Below, in pieces: positions 1 to 9,402 of a stretch of DNA of 35,774 nucleotides (within the stretch, counting starts at the first letter, position 1; every line of letters begins with the position of its first letter). The DNA lies in assembly GCA_028822935.1 (NCBI GenBank), contig JAPKCM010000042.1:1-35774 (forward strand), written 5' to 3'. The notes beneath the pieces were generated by a model that ran no database searches, was not told the origin of the DNA, and was given only the letters and a program-made list of their open reading frames with translations. The position numbers and the translations under genes were made by a program. The stretch comes from Akkermansiaceae bacterium. Its GTDB lineage: Bacteria > Verrucomicrobiota > Verrucomicrobiia > Verrucomicrobiales > Akkermansiaceae.

Positions 1-102
1 AATCGCTCGCCGAATATACCCCGCTCCGCATTGCGCCGCCAGCCGGCCTGATTCTAGTTTTCCTTCTGAAACGTTAACTTTCATATCCTCTTCTTGACTC
101 AT
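1..102 (-). CDS. possible partial CDS, N-terminus only, running off the left edge
   Basis: An open minus-strand frame starts at the ATG at 102-100, has a second in-frame ATG at 84, and stays open for 34 codons to the window edge. It begins MSQEEDMKVNVSEGKLESG. A purine-rich AAGAAGAGGA lies just before the second ATG but is closer than a normal ribosome-binding site. The piece is too short to recognise a family. It could be a real gene start or chance. The stretch between it and the LTD remnant (103-262) shows nothing convincing. Confidence 0.22.
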   Translation of the reverse strand, partial: MSQEEDMKVNVSEGKLESGRLAAQCGAGYIRRAI

Positions 103-262
103 GGCATTGTGCGACAACGAGCCCCCTTGGTCCAACTCCTTCTTTCACCGAAGCACAACGTCGAATTCCCCAATCGAGTTCGGCTTGCGCCGACAAGACG
201 ATCAAAGAGCGAATGATGGCGAAAATGGTCTTCTTCGTGTCTCTTTATGAGAAAACCGCCTT

Positions 263-1099
263 TTAACGCGTCAACGTCGCTTTGACCCGCATAAAGAGTC
301 GAGGCTCGGGAACGAGGCTGAAAGTCCATACTTCCGGTTCGCGACTAATGAGGACAAAGTCGCTCGAATGCCAGGTGATAAGGTCGTTACTCCATTCAGG
401 AATGACTTTCACATCATCGGCACCGGGAATCAATGGGACGTTCAAAGTCAATTGAGTCGGGTCGAACACGGGATCACCAGAAAGCGCATATCCCAACAGA
501 TCTTCATCTTGACGAGGCACGGCATCGCTTTCGCCAGGATTACCACCATCCGAGAGACTGCTCCGCCAGCTCAGGGGATCCCCGTGATCCGGCACTCCCT
601 CTGGATTGATCAGGACAAGACTTCTCCCCACTCCGTCTGCTCCGACTGGCCAGGGAAATTTGTCATTGTAGTTGAGTTCACGAAGAACGACATCCTCTCC
701 ATATGAGAGAATGACAGTCTCGCCTTTGTTGCTCAGGCCACCCGAAAGATACTCGCCGGCCACAGGAAGTTCGATTCCGTAAGTAGCCTCAAACACCACA
801 AGATTGCGGACCAGCAGGACACGTTCACCAGGTGCCAACTGACTAATCGTCCCCGTTGAAAAACCAAACTCAATGCCATCGGTAAATCGCAAGGGCGCGA
901 GCGAAAGCGTCACTGGTCCGACATTCAGTAGCTCGATAAATTCGGCGTCACCATCGCCCGCCGGATGATACATAATTTCACTAATCACCAGTCCGGCCAG
1001 GTAAGGAGCAACATCTGGTTCTCCGGTGATAAAGGAATGGGGCGCAGACCAATGACTCCATCTTCCGCTGCTATCCTGATGACGAACGCGAGGCAACAT
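263..1099 (-). pseudogene. 5'-truncated remnant of an LTD/CotH-type secreted protein
   Basis: This 278-codon frame encodes only the C-terminal part of a large secreted protein. It opens inside a motif (RVRHQDSSGRWSHWS) that in Verrucomicrobiota CotH/LTD giants lies in the middle of the protein. It then shows a lamin-tail domain (VISEIMYHPAGDGDAEFIEL, about residues 38-165) and the C-terminal SxDLxxW...FMRV module. There is no signal peptide. Its end resembles the C-terminal third of the CotH gene at 4801-9342 (shared ISEIMYHPA, EFIEL, PWP, LINP, GGNP). The open frame continues upstream of the ATG to the TGA that ends the FG-GAP gene, so 5' truncation with fusion to the FG-GAP 3' end is the simplest reading. 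It could still be translated from the internal ATG. Confidence 0.6.
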
Positions 1100-1123
1100 A
1101 ACAAACTTGCTCCATCGTGTTAT

Positions 1124-4100
1124 TCAACGACTGAACTTCACCTTCAACTGTTCCGCTCCTATTTGCTTTTTGGCCACCTTGCCATCCGACCATCGCACAG
1201 TCAGTTCGGACGCGTTCTCACTATCTGGAATCGCAAAGCGAACGATGGGTGATGATTGTGAAAGATACGATCCTCCGGCGTAGACTTCCGACGAGAACTT
1301 CTTTCCGCTGGAAAGCTCCACGGTGACTAACGCTCCCACTTTCAGGGCCTCGGCTGCCTGAAGATCAACAGTCAACGCATTCCCTTCCATCGGCGACACC
1401 GTTTCGTAGGCCAGCATCTCCCCACCATTTACCGCAATCATCAAGTCGGACCAGGCATCGCCATTGAGATCGACGAGAACGACTCCCTTGGCATCTCCGG
1501 GAATCACAATACCACTTCGATCCGCTCTCAGCCCAGTGAAAGTTCCGTCCCCAAACCCACGGAGAAGAGCTCCGCTTCCACCATCCATTCGGCCGGTTTC
1601 AACTTGTGGCGCATACGAGTTTTGCGCCAGAAAAACATCCAGGTTTCCATCGGCATCAAAGTCACTGATGGCAATGCCATTCACGGGAGACAACTGCGCC
1701 ATCGAGGGTAATTCACGGAATTCAAACTTGCCACTTCCATCGTTGATGAGCACCCCACTCGCCAGGGTATTGGCTTCAAATTTCTGAGCCTTGCTAAGAC
1801 TTCCGGCATACAAGTCCGTCAATGTAGCAGAGGCAAAGTCATGAAACTTCGGCGTCTTCTTTCTCAGAAATGGAATCGCACTACTGGAACAACTCAAACC
1901 ACGAATGGGGTAACACTTTCCTCCTTCAAACTCAGCTTCAAGAATACGCTTCTTCCCGGAGCCGTCAACGTCACCATAGTAAAGAAGCGCCGGAGCTTGA
2001 TACTTGGTATTTAAGCCTACGTTCCCTACGACATAATCGATATCCCCGTCGTTATCGAGATCGCCACCAGCGAGACTATTCCACCATCCGGTCCGTTCAG
2101 ACAATCCGGCTCCCTTGGTTTCCTCGACAAGCTTCCCCTTCGAATTCTGATAAAGTCTCACTGATCCCCATTCGTGCGCAACCAGGAGATCAAGCCAACC
2201 GTCGCCATCCACATCCGTCCAGAGAGCAGAGGTGACCAAACCACCGAATCGGCCTTCCGCGACATCGACGAACTTTTCCCCGGAATCATTGCGCAACAAC
2301 TGACTTTGCGGAGATTCGGGATACGATCCCGGAGTAACTCTCCCACCCACGAACAAATCAAGATCACCATCGCGGTCATAGTCTGCCGCGCACACAATCG
2401 AACCGCTCCCCATCGACTCAGGCAATACCCCGGCGCCTGCCTCGCTGAACTGTCCCTTACCATCGTTGAAGTAGAGTCGGTCCTTAAAAATAAGATCTCC
2501 ATCCTCCCCCTCAACACCTCCGCTCACGACGTAGAGATCAAGATCACCATCGCTATCGGCATCAAAAAACAAAGGAGCCATATCCTCGCTTTTGGAATCA
2601 GCATCAAACGCCGGAAACATCTTACGACTAAATGAAGATTCTTCGCCTTCAGCCCCCTGATAAAGCCGACCCGACCGACCCGACGGATGTCCCACATAAA
2701 AATCCTCTTTCCCATCGCCATCAACATCTCCCACCGCCAAGCCCGGGCCCATTTGTGAATGCTTTGCAGGCAGCAAGGGCTGACGCTCAAAGTCATTGAA
2801 GAACTGCTCTCTTGGCACGACCCGGGGAATGTCCTCGGCGCGAACAAACATCGTTTTCTCCTCTTCTTTCTCAACAACAATCAATTTCCCCGGCTGCTCG
2901 ATGAGATAGCGCCTCCCCGCCTCAAGATTTTTTAAGATCTGCCTTCCCGACCCCGGCCAATCAATCACGACTCGCTCCACTTTCTCCGTCTCACCCAGTC
3001 CAAAGTGCAGCAGAGAATCATTACTCGACATAAACCCGCGCGAGGCAGTCAAGACCCGCATTTGTATCTTGGGTTCGCTCGCTGTTTCCACTCGCACCAC
3101 CGCACCCAGAGCACCAGGATTCATCCCCTTACCGCGAAGCTCTAGAATCAGGCGATTCCCACCGGTCTGACCGTTGCGATAGATTCCCGGCTCCCCTCCG
3201 AAATTATTCACAATGAGGTCCAAGTCCCCATCACCATCAAGATCACCCAGGGCCGCTCCATAGCTCACCGACAAATCACCCAATCCCCAGCTCTCCCCGA
3301 CATTACTGAACTTCAAATCACCGTCATTCCGAAATGCCCAGTTCTTCAGCGCGAGTGGCTCCTTGTCATTCCAAAACGCCTGTCCTGCAGCAGACCCCTT
3401 GCTCATGATGAGCGCCTCCTCCTGGTTCCGTAGATCACTATTAAACCAATCCCGACTCATCCCGGTGGTGATAAAAACATCCTCGCGACCATCGCAATCA
3501 AGATCACCAAATTTGATCGCCCAGGTCCAGTCGGTCGCCGCCATCCCGGTCAGAAATGCCACCTCATTAAATCGTCCGGCACCAGTATTCACATACACCG
3601 CATTGCGCATGTACTGCGCAGGCGTGGGCCAATTGAGAAACCACGAATCACTATCCTGCCCGGTCATATTCCCCATCGACATCTTTTCTTTATAGTGGTC
3701 GCTCCCCGCCATGTCCGAAGCCATGTAATCGAATAGCCCATCGTTATTAATGTCGGCGACGTCGGAGCCCATCGAGAACCACGGCGTATGAGGCAGGGCC
3801 TCCGGTGCCATATCCTTAAAAGTCCCATCGCCCTGATTGCGGTAAAGATGATCGGCTCCATAAAAATCATTGGAGACATACAAGTCGGGATAGCCGTCGG
3901 CGTCGTAATCCCACCAGGTCGCAGAGAGACCAAATTCCGACTCACGAATCCCTGCCTCTTTCCCTACCTCGGTGAACTTCCCGCCATCGTTTCGGTAGAG
4001 ACGATCAAACTGACCCGAGGAGATTTTTTTATAGCCCTGTGGATACTTAATAATCCCCGCATATTCCTGCATGACCTCAGGCTGAATGATGGGTTCGCCA

Positions 4101-4735
4101 TCCGGCCCTTTCACCAAACCGAAGCGGATATCTTTCAATTCCTCCCCCGGCGGAATTCGATTGGTCAGGAGATAGCCATCCAAATCCCCATCGAGATCAT
4201 AGTCACTAAACGCCATCATCATACTCGCTCCCTTAAAATCCAAAGCAAGAGCCTTTGCCTGATCCTTAAACCCACGTCCTTCCTGATTCATAAAAAGTCG
4301 ATTAGGCGTATCAAAGGCACACAAATAAAGATCCAACCAGCCATCTCCATTGACGTCCACCCAGGTGCATCCCGCTCCCCATACGCCCGGTGACGCCATT
4401 CCCATTTCGTCCGTGACATCCTCAAATTTAAAACCACCAAGATTTCGATAAAGCCTTCCGCCATCGGTCATCCGGGAAAGAAAGACGTCGGTATCACCAT
4501 CATTATCGAAGTCTCCCAAACAAACCCCTCCTCCGGTAAACGACCCACTGATCTCCGCCGCCCACTTCGCGGGTGGCTTCCACTCCCTCACGAAATCGAT
4601 TCCGGTGCGCTCTGCACCAAGCCGATCAAACAAGGTTTTTCCCTCCGAAGGGATTGGTTTGGCCAGGATCTCAGATTCAAGCGCCCAGGCAACTGAAGTG
4701 ACAAATAAAACAAGAATTGGGAGAAGCGATTTCAT
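1124..4735 (-). CDS. secreted FG-GAP/VCBS repeat protein with two ASPIC/UnbV domains
   Basis: The 1203-residue exported protein has a clear signal peptide (MKSLLPILVLFVTSVAWA). From about residue 65 to 525 it has repeated Ca-binding FG-GAP loops of the D-x-D-x-D-G-x-x-D type, such as GDFDNDGDTDVFL, VDVNGDGWLDLYL and GDLDGDGDLDLIV. An ASPIC/UnbV domain follows (about 530-615, ending HFGLGETEKVERVVIDWPG). A second FG-GAP block runs from about 665 to 1110, and a second UnbV-like end finishes with LTVRWSDGK. This is the CRTAC1-like beta-propeller architecture common in Planctomycetota and Verrucomicrobiota. These are taken to be extracellular adhesion or binding proteins, and the ligand cannot be told from sequence. 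The start is fixed by the signal peptide. It is divergent from the CotH gene across 65 bp. Confidence 0.9.
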   Translation of the reverse strand: MKSLLPILVLFVTSVAWALESEILAKPIPSEGKTLFDRLGAERTGIDFVREWKPPAKWAAEISGSFTGGGVCLGDFDNDGDTDVFLSRMTDGGRLYRNLGGFKFEDVTDEMGMASPGVWGAGCTWVDVNGDGWLDLYLCAFDTPNRLFMNQEGRGFKDQAKALALDFKGASMMMAFSDYDLDGDLDGYLLTNRIPPGEELKDIRFGLVKGPDGEPIIQPEVMQEYAGIIKYPQGYKKISSGQFDRLYRNDGGKFTEVGKEAGIRESEFGLSATWWDYDADGYPDLYVSNDFYGADHLYRNQGDGTFKDMAPEALPHTPWFSMGSDVADINNDGLFDYMASDMAGSDHYKEKMSMGNMTGQDSDSWFLNWPTPAQYMRNAVYVNTGAGRFNEVAFLTGMAATDWTWAIKFGDLDCDGREDVFITTGMSRDWFNSDLRNQEEALIMSKGSAAGQAFWNDKEPLALKNWAFRNDGDLKFSNVGESWGLGDLSVSYGAALGDLDGDGDLDLIVNNFGGEPGIYRNGQTGGNRLILELRGKGMNPGALGAVVRVETASEPKIQMRVLTASRGFMSSNDSLLHFGLGETEKVERVVIDWPGSGRQILKNLEAGRRYLIEQPGKLIVVEKEEEKTMFVRAEDIPRVVPREQFFNDFERQPLLPAKHSQMGPGLAVGDVDGDGKEDFYVGHPSGRSGRLYQGAEGEESSFSRKMFPAFDADSKSEDMAPLFFDADSDGDLDLYVVSGGVEGEDGDLIFKDRLYFNDGKGQFSEAGAGVLPESMGSGSIVCAADYDRDGDLDLFVGGRVTPGSYPESPQSQLLRNDSGEKFVDVAEGRFGGLVTSALWTDVDGDGWLDLLVAHEWGSVRLYQNSKGKLVEETKGAGLSERTGWWNSLAGGDLDNDGDIDYVVGNVGLNTKYQAPALLYYGDVDGSGKKRILEAEFEGGKCYPIRGLSCSSSAIPFLRKKTPKFHDFASATLTDLYAGSLSKAQKFEANTLASGVLINDGSGKFEFRELPSMAQLSPVNGIAISDFDADGNLDVFLAQNSYAPQVETGRMDGGSGALLRGFGDGTFTGLRADRSGIVIPGDAKGVVLVDLNGDAWSDLMIAVNGGEMLAYETVSPMEGNALTVDLQAAEALKVGALVTVELSSGKKFSSEVYAGGSYLSQSSPIVRFAIPDSENASELTVRWSDGKVAKKQIGAEQLKVKFSR

Positions 4736-4800
4736 AAGAGATGGCCGAAAAGATGCTACTTGAATAGCGCTGTCATACTCAAGAGACTAATCCATTCACA

Positions 4801-7800
4801 ATGTCATCTTACTTTAAATCTCTCCTCATTTCGATGGCGCTCGTCCTATTCTCCGGCTCCGCGATTGCCGAGCTGATTGCCCACTGGCCCCTCGATGGCA
4901 ATGCCGACGACGCCCTTGGCAATCACAACGGCTCGGCCTCATCAGTCGTCTACGGCGCAGACGGCGCAGCGGCCCATACCGGCACGGCGGCAGAGTTTAA
5001 CGGATCGAATTCCACCATCACTGTTCCCTTCAGCTCCGATCTCAATCCCGACAGCTTCACCCTCTCGATGTGGGCCAATGCCGACAGCACCAGCGGCTTC
5101 GCCTCCGCGGTAACGAGCCGCGATGACGTGGCCGGTCCAATTACCCATGGCTACATCATCTACAATAACAGCGGCGGGAATTGGGATTTCTGGACAGGGG
5201 ATGGAGACGCAGGCTGGGATAGCCTGGCAGGACCTGCAGTCGCGACAGGCAACTGGACCCACTTGGCCATCACATACGATGCCGCAACAGACACCAAATC
5301 TCTTTGGGTCAATGGCGCTCTGGCGGTCTCCGACAATACCCCTCAATCCGGACCCACCCAATACGCACCAAACGGCACTATTGAGTCCGAAAATCTCAAC
5401 ATCGGCTCAGGCGCTGACAATGGCTCCCAGTTTTACTTTGATGGACTCATCGACGATGTCGCTCTTTGGGACAACGTTCTCTCCTTGGCCGAAATCCAGG
5501 ATGTCATGAATAACGGCGTCCCGGGGGGACCTCCATCGGTGAGTTCCCTCACCGCCAGTCCCCCCTTCGTCGATTCTGGTCAAAGCACGACCCTTTCCTG
5601 GGTGACCAACGATGCCACTTTGGTAAACATTTCATCTCTCGCCGGAAACTTCCCCGCCGCTGGAAGTGTCGTCGTTTCCCCGACCGCGACAACAACCTAC
5701 ACTCTCACTGCCACTGGCGATTCCCCTCCGGTTGCGATCAGCCAGATCACGGTGGGAGTCGATGTCGAATCACTCGACCCGATTATCACCGAATTCCTGG
5801 CCGACAACGAAACGGGACTCACTGACTCCGATGGCGACTTTTCCGACTGGATTGAAATTCACAACCCCAATCCTTTTGCCATCGAGATCGGCGGATGGCA
5901 TCTCAGCGACGATCCGCTCGACCCACAAAAATACAGCATTCCCTCGCAGCAAATCAATACCGGAGGCTACCTCATCCTCTTCGCCTCCGACAAGCAGGGC
6001 GCGGTCAACTTCCTCCTCAGCAAAAGCGGCGACTACCTCGCACTCAGCGATCCCGAGGGGAACATCACCCAAGAGTTCTCACCTTCTTACCCCGCACAAT
6101 TCGACGACGTTTCTTACGGCAAGAGCAACGATGGCAGCACGACTTATCTCGTCCCGACTCCCGGCAACATCAATGGGCCGTCTCGCAGCGAACTGGGCCC
6201 CGATATTGCTTCAGCCACTCATGATCCAACCACTCCCGGAGAAAATGACGACCTTATCATTTCTGCCGAAATTCCCCCGCGAATCGGTGCCATTTCCGGA
6301 GCAACCCTGTTCTATCGCATCGGCTTCGGAGCAGAACAATCGATCTCGATGACCGCCGGAGCAGGTGATTCTTTCACTACCATCATCCCCTCCTCCGCCT
6401 ATGGCGCAGACGATATGGTTCGCTGGTATTTCACCGCAACGACCGCCACCGGAGAAACCACCCGTGCGCCCGCTTTCTCCGATCCGCTTGAATCAGCACG
6501 GTATTTTGGGACCGTCATCAGCGATCCCGCGATCTCCGTCGATCAACCGGTGATGCACTGGTTTGTCGAAAGTCCCGGAGCAGCCGACACTCGAGGCGGC
6601 ACGCGCGGCTCGCTTTATTTCGAAGGGCAATTCTACGATAACATTTTCTGTCGCATCCGTGGTCAAAGCACCGCCAACTGGCCGAAACACAAATACAAAT
6701 TCGATTTCTATCGCGGAGGCCATTTTAAGTGGGATCCCAACCTTCCCCGCGTGGAAGAAATCAACGTCAACTCGCATTATCGCGATTCCTACGTTCGCGA
6801 AAACACCATCTTCGCTTTCCTCAACGAAGCTGGAGCCCTCGCTCCGGACACTCGCTATCTCTGGATTCGCCGCAACGGAAGCGACCTCGGCCTCTTCACC
6901 TTCGTCGAGCAGGTCGACGAAGATTTCCTCACTCGCCGGGGCATCGATGCCACCGGATCAATGTATAAAGGAATCAACGTTCCCGCGACCCTTTCGCCAA
7001 CCGTGAACTCCAGTCTCTATCGTAAAGTTCTCCGTAAAACCGAGCCTTACACCGACCTCAGCAATCTCACCGCGAACATCAACATCTCGAATCCAGATCG
7101 CTTCGACTACGTCGCGGACGAAGTCAATCTCCCGAACTACATCAACGTGATGGCGGCAATGTGCGTTCCCTTTAATCACGATCAACTGACAAAAAACTAC
7201 TACGTCTATCACGATCTCGATCGCGGGGAATGGTTCCGAATTGCCTGGGATGGCGACCAGGGCCTCCCTACCGGAACTAAAAACACGGCAGAAAACTGGG
7301 CCAGCCCGCTCTATGGCGACGCGCGCCACACCCAAGAGCTTCAAGGTGGCAACCCGAATCCCAATTGGCAAAACCACCTCCACGCCGCCATCCTTGACAA
7401 CCCGGTGACGCGACAAATGTACATGCGCCGGGTTCGCACTTTGATGGACCAATACCTCGCTATCCCCGAGGCAGGCCCATCAACGACCATCCTCGCGGAA
7501 GGAGCCATCGCAAGCTACCTCGTGCCCCTCGACAACTCTCTTGAGTCCACCTGGTTTACTACCACCTTCGATGACTCCGCATGGCTCACCGGACAGTCGG
7601 CCTTTGGATACGAAAACACCCCGGACGACTATGAAGATTTACTCGAAACAGTCGTCAGACCCACCGACACCGTTGCTGGCGCGACTTCCATTTATTTACG
7701 CTACCACTTTGAAGTAGTCGATCCAGCGCAGTTCCAAAACCTCATTCTACGCATGCGCTACGATGATGGATTTACGGCCTATATAAATGGCGCTCTGGTA

Positions 7801-9342
7801 GAACAACAAAACATCACAGGCACCGTAGAATACAATTCCACGGCCAGTTCTCACTCCGATTCCCTCGCCGTCGATTTCGCCGACTTCCCTCTCGCTGGAG
7901 TGACTCTCAATGCCGGAACCAACGTTCTGGCCATTCAGATCATCAACCAATCAACAGGCAGCAGCGATCTTATTTGCGAACCCGGTTTGATTGATCAACC
8001 GGGTGCTTCCGGAGGATACTTTGAAAACATCCTCGGAGGATTTCGAAACACCATCGCAAATGATGTCGTCGTCGATCAAGCACTCTGGGCCGGAGCTGGA
8101 ATTACCAATTTTAACAGTGGCTACAATGGCGTGATCAACACCTCTCTGCCAAGCCGACGGATCGCTCTCTTCGACACCTACGGTCCAAGCGGTTCCGGCC
8201 TCATCCCCGATCCGCAGCCATCGGACGCTGTCGTTAATTTTGGTCAGATCGACACCAATCCCGCTTCTGGCAACCAAGACGAAGAATTCATCGAACTCGC
8301 CAACCCGAATAGCTACGCCGTCGATATGTCCGCTTGGACTGTCAGCGGAGGAGTCGACTTCACTCTTCCTCCCGGAACGGTCGTTCCCGGAAACGGCAGT
8401 ATCTACCTCTCTCCAAATGTTCGCGACTTCCGCTTGCGCAGTGCGAGCCCGACCAGAGGTGAAGGAAACATTGTCGTCGGACACTATCAGGGTCATCTCT
8501 CCAACTTCTCCGAAACGCTCACCTTGTCTGACGCCTCCGGCACCATGATTGCCCAGACCACCACTCCGAACATGCCCAGCGACGCCCAGCAGTTTCTCGT
8601 CATCAGCGAAATCATGTATCACCCGGCCGATGGTGCGGGTATCGAATTCATCGAACTCTTCAATATAAGTGATAGCGTGACCCTCAACTTAGAAGGAGTA
8701 GCATTCACTCGTGGCATTAATTACATTTTCCCTGCTGGCACAATACTTGCTCCCGGGAATTACCTCATGATCGACGCTCTCGACTTCGCCAATGGCACTG
8801 CCCTTGAAAATGGCGGCGAGACATTAAAGCTCGAGGACTCTTCGAGCGGAACGATCAAGGAATTCCGCTACGAAGACGAATCGCCGTGGCCGCTGGACTC
8901 CGACGGTAACGGCCCCAGCCTGATCCTAATCAATCCTATTTTAAATCCCGATCCCAGCCTGGCCTCCAACTGGCGCCCCAGCGCGGAAAACGGCGGCAAT
9001 CCTAACAAAACCGACGCCACCACCTTCAGCGGTAACCCGAATGGCGATGCCAACCAAAACGGCCTGCCCGACCTCATCGATTACGCGCTCGGCGACGGAG
9101 GAATCACGACGTTGACTCCAGACTCACTCATTTTCCAACGCCCTATCGGAACAGACGACGTCAATTTGATCATCGAATCATCCACCGATCTCTCAACCTG
9201 GAGCGATGCGAGCCCCTTCCTCGAAAATCGACAAGCCACCTATCCCGGCGGTGGATTTGAGCGGATCGAATACTTCCTTTCTCCCGCAGCTCGTACCCAA
9301 AAGTGGTTTATCCGCATTCGAGCGGAAATAATTATTCTTTAG
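4801..9342 (+). CDS. secreted LamG-LTD-CotH multidomain protein
   Basis: The 1513-residue protein begins with a signal peptide (SLLISMALVLFSGSAIA). Approximate domains are: LamG/concanavalin-like 24-238; an Ig-like linker 241-318; first LTD 325-460; a beta-domain 466-560; CotH kinase-like 578-890 with a WDGDQG motif near 816; a beta-sandwich 892-1066; the CotH helical tail resuming 1068-1125; second LTD 1144-1250; third LTD (ISEIMYHPA) 1267-1390; and the C-terminal SSTDLSTW...FIRI module. CotH proteins are atypical kinases known from spore coats and effectors. In Verrucomicrobiota and Planctomycetota they occur in secreted giants of unknown substrate. It heads a co-directional run of three LamG genes and shares an AATAGCGCT upstream motif (4763-4771) with the third. 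Confidence 0.9.
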   Translation: MSSYFKSLLISMALVLFSGSAIAELIAHWPLDGNADDALGNHNGSASSVVYGADGAAAHTGTAAEFNGSNSTITVPFSSDLNPDSFTLSMWANADSTSGFASAVTSRDDVAGPITHGYIIYNNSGGNWDFWTGDGDAGWDSLAGPAVATGNWTHLAITYDAATDTKSLWVNGALAVSDNTPQSGPTQYAPNGTIESENLNIGSGADNGSQFYFDGLIDDVALWDNVLSLAEIQDVMNNGVPGGPPSVSSLTASPPFVDSGQSTTLSWVTNDATLVNISSLAGNFPAAGSVVVSPTATTTYTLTATGDSPPVAISQITVGVDVESLDPIITEFLADNETGLTDSDGDFSDWIEIHNPNPFAIEIGGWHLSDDPLDPQKYSIPSQQINTGGYLILFASDKQGAVNFLLSKSGDYLALSDPEGNITQEFSPSYPAQFDDVSYGKSNDGSTTYLVPTPGNINGPSRSELGPDIASATHDPTTPGENDDLIISAEIPPRIGAISGATLFYRIGFGAEQSISMTAGAGDSFTTIIPSSAYGADDMVRWYFTATTATGETTRAPAFSDPLESARYFGTVISDPAISVDQPVMHWFVESPGAADTRGGTRGSLYFEGQFYDNIFCRIRGQSTANWPKHKYKFDFYRGGHFKWDPNLPRVEEINVNSHYRDSYVRENTIFAFLNEAGALAPDTRYLWIRRNGSDLGLFTFVEQVDEDFLTRRGIDATGSMYKGINVPATLSPTVNSSLYRKVLRKTEPYTDLSNLTANINISNPDRFDYVADEVNLPNYINVMAAMCVPFNHDQLTKNYYVYHDLDRGEWFRIAWDGDQGLPTGTKNTAENWASPLYGDARHTQELQGGNPNPNWQNHLHAAILDNPVTRQMYMRRVRTLMDQYLAIPEAGPSTTILAEGAIASYLVPLDNSLESTWFTTTFDDSAWLTGQSAFGYENTPDDYEDLLETVVRPTDTVAGATSIYLRYHFEVVDPAQFQNLILRMRYDDGFTAYINGALVEQQNITGTVEYNSTASSHSDSLAVDFADFPLAGVTLNAGTNVLAIQIINQSTGSSDLICEPGLIDQPGASGGYFENILGGFRNTIANDVVVDQALWAGAGITNFNSGYNGVINTSLPSRRIALFDTYGPSGSGLIPDPQPSDAVVNFGQIDTNPASGNQDEEFIELANPNSYAVDMSAWTVSGGVDFTLPPGTVVPGNGSIYLSPNVRDFRLRSASPTRGEGNIVVGHYQGHLSNFSETLTLSDASGTMIAQTTTPNMPSDAQQFLVISEIMYHPADGAGIEFIELFNISDSVTLNLEGVAFTRGINYIFPAGTILAPGNYLMIDALDFANGTALENGGETLKLEDSSSGTIKEFRYEDESPWPLDSDGNGPSLILINPILNPDPSLASNWRPSAENGGNPNKTDATTFSGNPNGDANQNGLPDLIDYALGDGGITTLTPDSLIFQRPIGTDDVNLIIESSTDLSTWSDASPFLENRQATYPGGGFERIEYFLSPAARTQKWFIRIRAEIIIL

Positions 9343-9402
9343 TGATTGATCTCAATCCATCGAAAATAGTACGTTGGAAGGTAACTACACGTTTGCGACA
9401 CT

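Noticed and set aside
1100-1126. The TGA ending the FG-GAP gene as a readthrough or Sec codon
   Set aside because: The FG-GAP protein ends naturally with its second UnbV domain, no Cys is expected, and the in-frame continuation has a one-in-three chance.
5666-6352. A 228-codon plus-strand frame inside the CotH gene
   Set aside because: It overlaps in another frame, is rich in Ser/Pro/Arg and has no domain; the LTD frame is clearly the real one.
7951-8622. A 223-codon minus-strand frame inside the CotH gene
   Set aside because: It is a shadow within strongly supported LTD and CotH coding sequence, caused by base composition.
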